From NCBI RefSeq assembly GCF_017744695.1, contig NZ_JAGIAS010000002.1, positions 744,001-808,000 of the forward strand: a stretch of DNA of 64,000 nt, written 5' to 3'. The position numbers and the translations under genes were made by a program. This document shows positions 16,550 to 25,066 of this stretch, one piece after another (within the stretch, counting starts at the first letter, position 1; every line of letters begins with the position of its first letter). The notes beneath the pieces were generated by a model, which saw only the letters and a list, made by a program, of their open reading frames with translations, was not told the DNA's origin and ran no database searches. The DNA is from Dyadobacter sp. GTDB lineage: Bacteria > Bacteroidota > Bacteroidia > Cytophagales > Spirosomataceae.

Positions 16550-18340
16550 ATGAATCTCCCCATTTTTATCACACTGTCGGCCTTCGCCGGCGCAGTTTCC
16601 CTGTTTGCGGTTTACCTGCATGGCACCAGGCCCTCCCGGTCGTTGAAGCCGGATTATTTCTCTTTTGGACCTTTCGGGTCTCGGGATATTCTCTTCTTCC
16701 TTGCATGGGCAACGCCTGTTGTGATATTCTTCGTGGTATGGGGCGTGACTACGGTCAACATTCCTTACCAGGACGATATTGACGCAATTCTCGAATCTAC
16801 ATCCACGATAGTCGAAGGAACAGGCTCACTCCGCGAATTATGGTCGGCATTATCGAAGCAGGACGACGAGCGCCGGATTGTTGTTGTCAGACTGGTGGCC
16901 TGCCTGATGTACTGGGCGAGCGGCTCGATCGATTTCCGCTTTCTCGCATTCGCCGGAATTTGCTCCTATCTCGTCTTTCTCAAATTGGTGTTCGGCTGGT
17001 TTCGTGCCCAGCAAAATCTTTCACCAGCCCTGCTACTGCCGGTTCCATACCTGCTTTTTTCCAATTTCAACTACGAAGCACTGTATTGGTCGATCATACC
17101 GCTGCAACAAATTGCGATTTATGTCTGGGGATTTGCAAGCATCTGGCTCGTCAGCCAAAACACACGGAGGAGCCTGGTCTGCGGCGCCGGGATGGGAATT
17201 TTGGCCATTTACTCCGATGTGTCAGGCGTATTTGTCGGGCCGGTGGCAGCGCTGATGCTGCTGGCGCGTCGGGAATGGTTGGCGGCCGCATTTTGGATAG
17301 TTCTATTCGGTTTTATCACCCTGTTTTACTTTCAGGGATTGCTGGTGCCCGACTTTCGCCCTACCTCAGCTCAAAATTTGTCATCATGGCGGGAAATGTT
17401 GCTCATGGCGGTTGCTATGCCCGGCATGATTACAGATGTGATGCTAGACAAAAGCGATGCTACAAGATTGGCTCTTTCCGCCGTCGCAGGAGTGGTGAGT
17501 CTTTCCCTGGTCGGAATTGGCGCATTTTTCTTCGGAAAAAAAATAATACGGGCCCCACACACGATTACGCCAAACCAGTGGTGGCTTGCAGGCTGCATCC
17601 TGTTCTTGCTGGCGACCTTTTTAGCATTGGCATTCGGTCGTGCCGCTTTCGGCGCACAAACCATTTTGCTGAGCAGATACAAACATATTTTTACGTTTTG
17701 GGCGATCTTCAACTACCTGCTGTTACTGCAACAACCCGCATTTCAACGAATCCTCAGTCGACGCATCATCATCTTGCAAATCAGCGCCGTGATCTATTTT
17801 GGAAGTAGCTACTTTCAAACCTGGGCCGATATGATGTATTTCCGGAAAACCATTCAAACCGACGCGTATGGCTGGACCAAAAACAGGGAATTTCCTTCTG
17901 CACCCATTTATATCACCGTTAAGGAGACCGTCGATGCAATTTTTGAGAATGCATTGAGGAACCGGATTTACCAGTTCCCTGATTTTCCCTTCGAAAATTT
18001 GCGTCGGGCAGAAATACGGGGCTCGTCAGATATTGCCGTACGAACAGCCGATTTCATTCAGGTAGGAACAGAGGCGCCGGCATTACAGTGCTCACCTGAC
18101 GACGGCATTTACCTGATCATCCATTCAGGCGATGAAATGCATATGCTGCCCATGCGTATGCGCAGGAACTCATTCCTCTGTTTCCTGCGTACCGGTCATT
18201 ACTACGCGGGCTACTGCGAGTCAATGGGTATGCTCAGGCAATACCTGTCCAAAAACAAGAAGTACAAACTGACGCTGGGCGTCATCAACGGCCCGAACCG
18301 CTATTTGCTGACGACGGGAAAAGAGGTGAGCATTAGTTAA
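16550..18340 (+). CDS. Large polytopic membrane protein, GT-C glycosyltransferase-like
   Basis: 596 residues with roughly 11-12 membrane segments over residues 1-435, then a soluble C-terminal domain (about 440-596). The first outer loop contains TVNIPYQDDIDAILE, an Asp-Asp motif in the position where GT-C enzymes carry their catalytic/metal-binding acidic residue, and later QDDERRIVVVR. GT-C proteins transfer sugars from polyprenyl-phosphate donors on the outer face of the inner membrane. Family-level identity is not clear; a non-enzymatic membrane protein remains possible. It begins 86 bp after the four-helix protein and its end nearly touches the convergent oxidoreductase gene (7 bp apart). 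Confidence 0.6.
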   Translation: MNLPIFITLSAFAGAVSLFAVYLHGTRPSRSLKPDYFSFGPFGSRDILFFLAWATPVVIFFVVWGVTTVNIPYQDDIDAILESTSTIVEGTGSLRELWSALSKQDDERRIVVVRLVACLMYWASGSIDFRFLAFAGICSYLVFLKLVFGWFRAQQNLSPALLLPVPYLLFSNFNYEALYWSIIPLQQIAIYVWGFASIWLVSQNTRRSLVCGAGMGILAIYSDVSGVFVGPVAALMLLARREWLAAAFWIVLFGFITLFYFQGLLVPDFRPTSAQNLSSWREMLLMAVAMPGMITDVMLDKSDATRLALSAVAGVVSLSLVGIGAFFFGKKIIRAPHTITPNQWWLAGCILFLLATFLALAFGRAAFGAQTILLSRYKHIFTFWAIFNYLLLLQQPAFQRILSRRIIILQISAVIYFGSSYFQTWADMMYFRKTIQTDAYGWTKNREFPSAPIYITVKETVDAIFENALRNRIYQFPDFPFENLRRAEIRGSSDIAVRTADFIQVGTEAPALQCSPDDGIYLIIHSGDEMHMLPMRMRRNSFLCFLRTGHYYAGYCESMGMLRQYLSKNKKYKLTLGVINGPNRYLLTTGKEVSIS

Positions 18341-18347
18341 AAACATG

Positions 18348-20585
18348 TCAGATCAGCTTGTCCGGCGTGATAGGCAACTCCCGTAACCGCTTGCCGGTTG
18401 CATGAAAAACGGCATTGGCAATAGCCCCCGCAACACCTACAATAGCGATTTCGCCCAGGCCCTTCGATCCGATGGGGTTCGCCTGCACATCCGGCTTGTC
18501 GATGTAATATACTTCGATAGGCGGCACATCGGCGTGAACCGGAATATGATAACTGGCGAAATCGGTGGTCACATAACGTCCGAAGCGATGGTCCATCGCC
18601 GAATGCTCCATCAGCGCCATCCCAATCCCTCCGACAATGCCGCCGATGGACTGGCTACGGGCGGTTTTGTAGTTGATGATCGCCCCCACGTCAGCGCATG
18701 TGACCACACGCGTAACGCGTACCTCACCCGTAAGCGGGTTCACTTCCACCTCCACAAAATGACAACCAAACGAATACATCGAATACTGGTCCCGCTCGGC
18801 ACCCGACTTCGATTCCTCCATCACTTCCAGTTCGTTCAAATGATGGTATTTTAGAATATCGGCGTAACTCAGTCCGTCTTTGTCCTCGGCGGGACTAAAC
18901 AGCTGACCGTTTTTAGCCACTACCTGGCCAGTCGCCTTAAACCGGTCGGACATTTCTCCTGCCAAAGCGATCAACTTGCTTTTCAATGCCTCGCAAACGA
19001 CATGCACTGCCGACCCCACGCTGGGTATCGTGGACGAACCATTCTGGCCGGGCGCATCGGGCAGGGCCGAATGCCCCAGATCGAAACGCACCTTTTGGGC
19101 ATTCATCCCTAAAACCTTCGCTGCAATGCGCGTCATGGCCGTGCCGGTACCGGGGCCGATGTCCATCGTAGCACTTTGCACGATCACCGAACCATCGGCC
19201 TGCATCACCGCCCGTGCCCTGGACGGGTGACGGTGAAACCCGTACAGGCTCGATGCCATCCCATAGCCCAGCAACATTCCGTTGCGTTTCACCGACCGCG
19301 GCTCGGGCAGCCGATTCTTCCAGCCGATTTTTTCAGCGCCCAGCTCATAGCACTCCCTGAGCGATTTCGCCGACCACGGCAGGTTCCGCTCGGGATCGGA
19401 TTCTGCATAGTTTTTAAGCCGGAATTCCAGCGGGTCTGTTTTCAATGCATAGGCCAGCTCGTCCATCGCCGACTCCAGTGCAAACATCCCGGTCGCATCG
19501 CCTGGTCCGCGCATCCATGTAGGCGTGTTCACGTCCAGTGGAAGCAGGCGGTAGCGCGTAGCTACATGCGGACACGCATATAGCGCGCGCGACGCGAAGA
19601 CCGTGCGTTCCAAATGCTCTTCATACATGGACGTCTGTCCCGTCCCTTCGTGTACGATACCTGCCAGGCGGCCGTCTTTCACGGCGCCGATACTGATTTT
19701 CTGTTTGGTATAAGGCCTGTAACCCACCGACGTAAACATCTGCTCCCGTCCCAGTACGAGTTTCACCGGCCGTTTCAACTGCTTTGCAGCTATTACCGCC
19801 GCCAACGTGTGCGGCCATACCCGAATGCCCGACCCGAATGCCCCGCCTATGTACTTGCTTACTACCTCTACATTTTCCCTTGGCAGCTTGAATGCTTGCG
19901 CGAGTTGGCCCTGGGCGGATTTCACGCCCTGGTTTTTGTCGTAGACTGTCAGCTTATCGTCGCCTTCCCACACTGCGATGATCGCATGCGGTTCGAGCGG
20001 CTGGTGGTGCTGGGTTGGTATGGTGTATTCGGCATCGATCCGGACGTCGGCGTTATGTAAAGCCGACGCATCGCCGCGCTCGTAGTCCTGAAAAGGCGAG
20101 TTTTGAGCGCGTTGAGCATTAAGCGGGATGCCGGATTTACCCATATTCTTTTCAAAATGTGTTTGATGGGCTTCCTGCCGGTACGTCACCCGTACAAGCG
20201 ACGCGGCGTGCGCGGCCTGTTCGTGCGTGCCAGCTACTATCATCGCCACAGGCTGGCCGTCGAAATAGATCAGGGAATCGTAAAATACACGAAATGCTGT
20301 ACCCGGCGGCACACGCTCCGCTGGTTGCTTTTTGGGAGGCCAGCCCGGTACTGTTATTGCATTGAGGTGGCTGATCACCGCAAGTACACCCGGCACCGTT
20401 TCCGCTTCGTGCGATTCGATGGCGGTAATGCTGCCTTTGGCAATGGTACTGGTCACCAGCACGGCGTGTACGATTCCCGGAACCGCATATTCCGCCGAGT
20501 AAATAGCGGTACCAGTCACTTTCGCCGCGCCATCGACACGGCTGAGCGAGGTATCCGACGGATTTTCCAACGATTGTCTGTTCAT
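18348..20585 (-). CDS. paoC: Molybdopterin-binding subunit of a xanthine dehydrogenase-family aldehyde oxidoreductase
   Basis: 745 residues. It starts with SRVDGAAKVTGTAIYSAEY, the usual N-terminal a/b hammerhead, then YIGGAFGSG (cofactor loop), WMRGPGDATGMFALESAMDE and, near the C-terminus, IGSKGLGEIAIVGVAGA, where Glu of G-L-G-E is the catalytic base of the family. It holds the molybdenum cytosine dinucleotide centre where the aldehyde or heterocycle is oxidised. Closest in organisation to E. coli PaoC/YagR. It is the third gene of a tight operon (7 bp after the FAD subunit). The substrate cannot be read from the sequence; the symbol is by analogy with PaoABC. Confidence 0.9.
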   Translation of the reverse strand: MNRQSLENPSDTSLSRVDGAAKVTGTAIYSAEYAVPGIVHAVLVTSTIAKGSITAIESHEAETVPGVLAVISHLNAITVPGWPPKKQPAERVPPGTAFRVFYDSLIYFDGQPVAMIVAGTHEQAAHAASLVRVTYRQEAHQTHFEKNMGKSGIPLNAQRAQNSPFQDYERGDASALHNADVRIDAEYTIPTQHHQPLEPHAIIAVWEGDDKLTVYDKNQGVKSAQGQLAQAFKLPRENVEVVSKYIGGAFGSGIRVWPHTLAAVIAAKQLKRPVKLVLGREQMFTSVGYRPYTKQKISIGAVKDGRLAGIVHEGTGQTSMYEEHLERTVFASRALYACPHVATRYRLLPLDVNTPTWMRGPGDATGMFALESAMDELAYALKTDPLEFRLKNYAESDPERNLPWSAKSLRECYELGAEKIGWKNRLPEPRSVKRNGMLLGYGMASSLYGFHRHPSRARAVMQADGSVIVQSATMDIGPGTGTAMTRIAAKVLGMNAQKVRFDLGHSALPDAPGQNGSSTIPSVGSAVHVVCEALKSKLIALAGEMSDRFKATGQVVAKNGQLFSPAEDKDGLSYADILKYHHLNELEVMEESKSGAERDQYSMYSFGCHFVEVEVNPLTGEVRVTRVVTCADVGAIINYKTARSQSIGGIVGGIGMALMEHSAMDHRFGRYVTTDFASYHIPVHADVPPIEVYYIDKPDVQANPIGSKGLGEIAIVGVAGAIANAVFHATGKRLRELPITPDKLI

Positions 20586-20592
20586 AGCCCGG

Positions 20593-21600
20593 TCAGGAAA
20601 TACCCGTCGCGGCTTTCAGAGCCGCAACGATCGCATTGGACGTTAGTTTGATTTTGAATGCATTCTGTTCGGTAGCCTTCGCGCTTTGCATTTCATGCTC
20701 GGCAACTTCCCTGAAAAGTTTTTCCGAAGGTGCCTGCCCTCTTAGCATGAGGTCGATGGCCCAATAACGCCATGGTTTGTGCGCCACACCGCCGAGGGCC
20801 ATCCGGGCGTCCCAGATCCGGCCACCATCCATTTGCAGGGCAGCCGCTACGGAAACCAACGCAAATGCATACGACGCACGGTCTCGTACCTTCAGATAAT
20901 GGCTGTGTTGGGCGAAGGCATTATCCGTCACCTCGATGGCCGTGACCAGTTCACCGGGTTGCAAATTGGTATCCAGCTCGGGTTGCAGGGTGGAAAGGCG
21001 GTGAAAATCCTTCAACAGGACTCTCCGCTCCCCACCCGTACCGTTGATCACGACCTCCGTGTCCAGGGCCGTGAGCGCCACACACATATCACTCGGGTGT
21101 ACGGCAATGCACGCAGACTTCTCATTCCCTCCAAAGCCGTTCCCCGCAAAAAAGATGGCATGCGTGCGGTTAATGCCCGCTTCCGCACCGCAACCAGCAC
21201 CTGGTTTACGTTTGTTACAGGGTAATGCCAGATCGTAAAAATAGCTGCAACGGGTACGTTGTAACAAGTTGCCGCCCACCGTCGCCATGTTTCGCAATTG
21301 TCCCGAAGCCCCCGCGAGCAATGCTTGTGCCAGTAGCGGCTGGCGGCTCACTACGCTTTTATGTTTTGCCACGTCGCTGTTCAGCGCCAATGCACCAATG
21401 CGGAGGCGGTCGTAACGATGTTCTATTTTCTTTAGTGGGAGATGGTTGATATCGATCAGTTTCGACGGCGACGCAATGCCCCGCTTCATCAGATCGACCA
21501 GATTGGTACCCCCGGCGATGTACTGCGCTTCGGGGTAATCGGCCGCCATACTGATGGCTTCCGCAACGGATTTAGGGCGGAGGTATTGAAACGGCTTCAT
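20593..21600 (-). CDS. paoB: FAD- and 4Fe-4S-binding subunit of the aldehyde oxidoreductase
   Basis: 335 residues from MKPFQYLRPKSVAEAIS. The FAD-binding motif is YIAGGTNLVDLMKRG, followed by GASGQLRNMATVGGNLLQRT. Within it are three Cys in TRCSYFYDLALPCNKRKPGA and GCGAE, plus nearby residues, matching the extra 4Fe-4S cluster loop of E. coli PaoB. It passes electrons from the molybdenum/2Fe-2S chain to FAD. The open frame extends 58 codons upstream, but that part overlaps the Fe-S subunit gene; the ATG at 21600 overlaps the preceding stop by four bases (ATGA), which decides the start and implies coupled translation. Confidence 0.92.
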   Translation of the reverse strand: MKPFQYLRPKSVAEAISMAADYPEAQYIAGGTNLVDLMKRGIASPSKLIDINHLPLKKIEHRYDRLRIGALALNSDVAKHKSVVSRQPLLAQALLAGASGQLRNMATVGGNLLQRTRCSYFYDLALPCNKRKPGAGCGAEAGINRTHAIFFAGNGFGGNEKSACIAVHPSDMCVALTALDTEVVINGTGGERRVLLKDFHRLSTLQPELDTNLQPGELVTAIEVTDNAFAQHSHYLKVRDRASYAFALVSVAAALQMDGGRIWDARMALGGVAHKPWRYWAIDLMLRGQAPSEKLFREVAEHEMQSAKATEQNAFKIKLTSNAIVAALKAATGIS

Positions 21601-22226
21601 ACTTTCGTTCCCTCTTTTTTGACTTCGAGAATCGCATCCACGATATTCGGGTAAGCTCCGCAGCGGCATAGGTTGCCGCTCATGTATTCCCGTACTTCGT
21701 CCGCGGAGCCTGCATGCCCTTCGCGAATACACGCGACTCCGGACATCACCTGTCCCGGCGTGCAATAGCCGCATTGAAAACCGTCGTGTTTGATAAATGC
21801 CTCCTGCAACGGATGCAGTTTTTCACCGTCCGACAAGCCTTCGATCGTCGTAACCTTCGACCCGTGCTGCATCACCGCGAACGTGAGGCACGATAACGTC
21901 CTTCGCCCATCGACGTGCACGGTACACGCCCCGCATTGCCCGAAATCACAACCTTTCTTCGTACCGGTAAGTCCGAGATTTTCGCGGAGCAGATCAAGTA
22001 ACGTCATGCGTGGATCGATAGAAATGCGCCTGCGTTTCCCATTGATCGTCAGAGACAACTTTACCTTAACCGCATTACCAACCGGCCCGTCGTCAGGTGC
22101 CAGTGCGGCTTGCAGGAAATCGGCCGGCGCCATCGAGAGCCCGGCAATGAACATGGATTGTTTCAGGAAAAAGCGGCGGTCTTCGTCAGGCGCGTCGGGC
22201 GGTATAGCGTCGTGGTCGATGTCCAT
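21597..22226 (-). CDS. paoA: 2Fe-2S subunit of the aldehyde oxidoreductase, with Tat-like signal
   Basis: 209 residues. The N-terminus contains DRRFFLKQSMFIAGLSMAPA, a twin-arginine signal, so the assembled enzyme is probably periplasmic like PaoABC. The plant-type 2Fe-2S cluster binding motif is KGCDFGQCGACTVHVDGRRT followed by LSC; the second cluster uses FQCGYCTPGQ and NLCRCGAYPN. It is the first gene of the operon (Fe-S, FAD, Mo order). A dedicated maturation chaperone of the PaoD/XdhC type is not next to it. Its start region abuts an array of 10-bp tandem repeats (22281-22360). Confidence 0.92.
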   Translation of the reverse strand: MDIDHDAIPPDAPDEDRRFFLKQSMFIAGLSMAPADFLQAALAPDDGPVGNAVKVKLSLTINGKRRRISIDPRMTLLDLLRENLGLTGTKKGCDFGQCGACTVHVDGRRTLSCLTFAVMQHGSKVTTIEGLSDGEKLHPLQEAFIKHDGFQCGYCTPGQVMSGVACIREGHAGSADEVREYMSGNLCRCGAYPNIVDAILEVKKEGTKV

Positions 22227-22280
22227 GGGCGTTCAGTTCGTGAATATGTATTGAAAAGAGAGGTTGGGTGGCGATTTACC

Positions 22281-22360
22281 GGTTGGGACGGGATGGGAAT
22301 GGTAAGGTGTGGTCAGGAATGGTCAGGTATAGTGCGATATGGTCACGTATCGTCGGTAGA
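22281..22360. repeat. Degenerate 10-bp tandem array, copy A
   Basis: About eight consecutive 10-bp units of the form GGTCAGGTAT (for example 22311-22320, 22321-22330, 22341-22350), strictly 10 bp apart with point differences. It occupies the space upstream of the Fe-S subunit gene. The same unit recurs at 26891-26980, 27041-27120 and, inverted, at 27370-27420. Confidence 0.7.
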
Positions 22361-22363
22361 GGA

Positions 22364-22395
22364 ATGCTGTCGAGCATGTAACATTGGTAGAAAAT
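22364..22395 (+). repeat. REP-like element R1
   Basis: Imperfect palindromic head ATGCTGTCGAGCAT followed by the tail GTAACATTGGTAGAAAA. Same head-plus-tail plan as R2, R4, R5 and R7. Confidence 0.7.
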
Positions 22396-22418
22396 GAGAT
22401 GAATTGGTTTCAGGAATA

Positions 22419-22450
22419 ATGCCGTCAGGCATATAACATTCGTAGAAAAT
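22419..22450 (+). repeat. REP-like element R2
   Basis: Palindromic head ATGCCGTCAGGCAT followed by ATAACATTCGTAGAAAA. Same orientation as R1, 55 bp further on. Confidence 0.75.
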
Positions 22451-22471
22451 GGAATGGATTGATTTCAGCAA

Positions 22472-22528
22472 AAATGCCGTGAGGCATGTAACAACAATGC
22501 GCTTGTTGTTACATGCCTCACGGCATTT
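22472..22528. repeat. REPIN-like double element R3 (26-bp perfect inverted repeat)
   Basis: Two REP-like heads (ATGCCGTGAGGCAT) with their GTAACAACAA tails face each other: arms 22472-22497 and 22503-22528 are perfect 26-bp reverse complements around a 5-nt centre (TGCGC). As RNA or cruciform DNA it would be a very stable hairpin. R6 at 27243-27298 is its near twin. Confidence 0.85.
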
Positions 22529-22552
22529 CCCAGTATGTGTTATGTAGCGACG

Positions 22553-22581
22553 TTTCTACCTATATTACATCGCTACGCGAT
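22553..22581 (-). repeat. REP-like element R4 (second head type)
   Basis: On the minus strand: head ATCGCGTAGCGAT, then tail GTAATATAGGTAGAAA. The head differs from R1-R3 but the tail is the same module. R5 is the same head type. Confidence 0.75.
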
Positions 22582-22620
22582 TTTTGGGCTGCACTCTTGC
22601 GTCCCATTTTTGAAACACTC

Positions 22621-24990
22621 TTATTTAAAATCACCTGTATTCCATGTCTTCGCCTTTCCCGCAGCGATATCTACATTGACTGTCTTACTTCCATATTTCA
22701 AGACACGTTTCTGCGCATTTGGCGAAAGCAGCGTTACGGATTTTAATTGGCCATTTTCCCAAACTTCGTCGACTGTTACATTGCCGCGGGCTTTTAACCC
22801 TTTAACCGAACCGGTGGCCCAGGCGTCGGGTAATGCGGGGAGGAGTTCGATCACGCCGGTCTGCGATTGGAGGAGCATTTCGGCGACACCGGCTGTGGAG
22901 CCCATATTGCCGTCCAGCTGGAATGGCGGGTGGGCACACAGGAGGTTGGCATACGAACCACCGCCGTCGGCCATGTTGGTACCCTGGTCAGCTACCGGCC
23001 GGAGCACGCTTTTGAACAGCTTGTGCGCACGGTTACCATCCTGCAAACGCGCCCAGAAGTTGACTTTCCAGGCCAGCGACCACCCTGTACCATCGTCGCC
23101 TCGGGCATTGAGGCTCACGCGTGCGGCTTCGGCTTCTGCCGGAGTTTGGGTAATGGAAATCTGCTTGCCCGGATGCAGCGCAAAAAGGTGCGAAACATGA
23201 CGGTGGTGGTTGGTGGAGTCGTCGACGTCCTCACGCCATTCCTGCAACTGTTTCCAGCGGCCAATCTGCAAAGGCAATATCTTGTCGCGGGTAGCGCGCG
23301 CTTTTTGTGCGAAATCGGCGTCGATACCCAACACGGCGGCGGCTTCGGCGGTATTATTGAGCACGTCCCAGGCCATTTCGTGGTCCATGGTAGCACCGGT
23401 AGAAATCCCTCCGTGTTCGGGCGAATACGATGGCGACGATACGAGGCGGCCTTTGCCGTCATTGCTCAGGTAGTCCATCCAGAATTCCGAAGCCTCTTTC
23501 ATCACGGGATAGGCCGTATTTTTTAGGAATACTTTGTCATTGGTAAATGCATAGTGTTCCCACAAATGCTGAGACAGCCAAGCCGCACCGCCGGGGAAAA
23601 ATCCCCATGGGAAATCCCATCCCGGCGAAGTATAACCGTAGGCATTCAACATCGTATTCACGATCCATCCTTTGGCATTGAAAAACTCCTTCGCCGCCAG
23701 CCGCCCCGGCTCCACGATCGACTGTGTAAAGTCCATCAATGGCAAATGGCACTCCGAAAGGTTGGTCGCTTCGGCAGGCCAGTAGAGCATTTGCACGTTG
23801 ATATTCGTGTGGTAGTCGTTCGCCCAGGGCGGGTTGGTGCTGTCGTTCCATTTGCCCTGCAAGCTCATAGGCATGGTACCCGGCCGGGTCGAAGAAATCA
23901 TCAGGTAGCGGCCGTATTGAAAGTACAATTCTTCCAGACGGGTATCTGGCTGACCAGCCGAATAGGCTTTCTGGCGCTGGTCCGTTGGAAGGGCTGGTGC
24001 AATGGCATTTCCCAATGTCAATGCGACGCGGTCGAACAGGCCGTGGTAATCCTTTTGTTGCTCGGCGAGCAATGCGGCGTAATTTTTGCCAGCCGCTTTG
24101 GCCATTGTTGCGGCGTTGGCTTTCTGGTAGTCATTTCCTTTGTAATCCGGGAATTTCATCACATAATCCGTGGCAACGGTGTGGATCAGCACAATGGATT
24201 TGGCACCGGTTACGGTCAGCACGCCATTGCTGAAAACGGTTTTCCCATCGGTATCGATCCGGTAAACGGTTTCAAATTCCTGGTGATTGTCTTTCAGATG
24301 CCCGCCAAATGTGTACTGATTTTTAGCAAACTGCTCATAGTCTTTGGCATGAGGCGTTTCGAAACGAATGGAATAGGTTTCGGGCGTCGAAGAGGTGAAC
24401 TTGTACACCATCGCTTTCGAGGGATAGTTCCCGAAATAGGTCCTTTCAAAATGGCTACCGCCTGCATCGTAGCTCACTTTGCCCAATGCATTGGAGATAT
24501 TCAGCTCACGGCGGTAGTTCTGCACGGCACCCTTGGAAGGCAGCTTGATGAACAAGTCTCCCACTGTCTGTTGCGCGCCGAAATCGGAAGACGGGGTGTT
24601 CCCCTTTTTTTCATGAATGACGCCCGTCAGTTCTTTGTTCGCCAGTGCATGGGCCTCCTTCATTTTTCCGGCAGCGAGCAATTCGCGCACCTCCGGCAAA
24701 TGTTTGTAGGCCTCTTTTTTTAAACCAAAATTATATTCGGCATTGGCGCCCTTGCCGCCTGCCCACAAGCTCCCCTCCGAAAACTGAATGCGTTCTTCGT
24801 CCGTTCCGCCAAAAAACATGGCGCCAACATGGCCATTGCCAATCGGCAACGCCTGGGTCATCCATTGTTTGGCAGGCTGGTCGTACCAGAGCGACAAAGG
24901 TGCGGGTTTGGGTTTGGGGTTTGGCTGCGCTTGCAGCGGGCTGAATGCCGTTACAGAACAAATGAGTAGTCCGAGAAATGTTTTCATCAC
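22621..24990 (-). CDS. Glycoside hydrolase family 95, probable exported alpha-L-fucosidase
   Basis: 789 residues with a signal peptide (cleaved near FSPLQAQ). The N-terminal beta-sandwich has ALPIGNGHVGAMFFGGTDEE, and the (alpha/alpha)6 barrel carries the expected active-site residues: NDYHTNINVQM (Asn396 and Asn398), SPSYSPEHGG (Glu525) and LDGNMGSTAG (Asp693), matching Asn421, Asn423, Glu566 and Asp766 of Bifidobacterium AfcA. His394, two residues before Asn396, is in the position I recall as favouring fucose over L-galactose. GH95 enzymes invert and usually cut terminal alpha-1,2-L-fucose. It follows the GH110 gene by 76-nt scale spacing on the same strand, bracketed by repeats. Confidence 0.93.
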   Translation of the reverse strand: MMKTFLGLLICSVTAFSPLQAQPNPKPKPAPLSLWYDQPAKQWMTQALPIGNGHVGAMFFGGTDEERIQFSEGSLWAGGKGANAEYNFGLKKEAYKHLPEVRELLAAGKMKEAHALANKELTGVIHEKKGNTPSSDFGAQQTVGDLFIKLPSKGAVQNYRRELNISNALGKVSYDAGGSHFERTYFGNYPSKAMVYKFTSSTPETYSIRFETPHAKDYEQFAKNQYTFGGHLKDNHQEFETVYRIDTDGKTVFSNGVLTVTGAKSIVLIHTVATDYVMKFPDYKGNDYQKANAATMAKAAGKNYAALLAEQQKDYHGLFDRVALTLGNAIAPALPTDQRQKAYSAGQPDTRLEELYFQYGRYLMISSTRPGTMPMSLQGKWNDSTNPPWANDYHTNINVQMLYWPAEATNLSECHLPLMDFTQSIVEPGRLAAKEFFNAKGWIVNTMLNAYGYTSPGWDFPWGFFPGGAAWLSQHLWEHYAFTNDKVFLKNTAYPVMKEASEFWMDYLSNDGKGRLVSSPSYSPEHGGISTGATMDHEMAWDVLNNTAEAAAVLGIDADFAQKARATRDKILPLQIGRWKQLQEWREDVDDSTNHHRHVSHLFALHPGKQISITQTPAEAEAARVSLNARGDDGTGWSLAWKVNFWARLQDGNRAHKLFKSVLRPVADQGTNMADGGGSYANLLCAHPPFQLDGNMGSTAGVAEMLLQSQTGVIELLPALPDAWATGSVKGLKARGNVTVDEVWENGQLKSVTLLSPNAQKRVLKYGSKTVNVDIAAGKAKTWNTGDFK

Positions 24991-25066
24991 TGGGGTTTTG
25001 GCAAATAATGGTAAAATTAGATGCCGTTTTTGAATTAAAAAATGACTTTCCTACCATCGCCTGGCC

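Noticed and set aside
22281..22360. 10-bp array as a coding repeat
   Set aside because: No reading frame through it matches a protein family; where it is in frame with GH110 (26891-26929) the translated residues have no signal-peptide character.
22364..22581. Possible small CRISPR array
   Set aside because: The repeats vary in head, orientation and spacing, spacers are not uniform and no cas genes are present; REP-like elements explain the pattern better.
23554..24723. 389-codon open frame on the plus strand
   Set aside because: Antisense to the GH95 gene, whose active-site residues are all intact.
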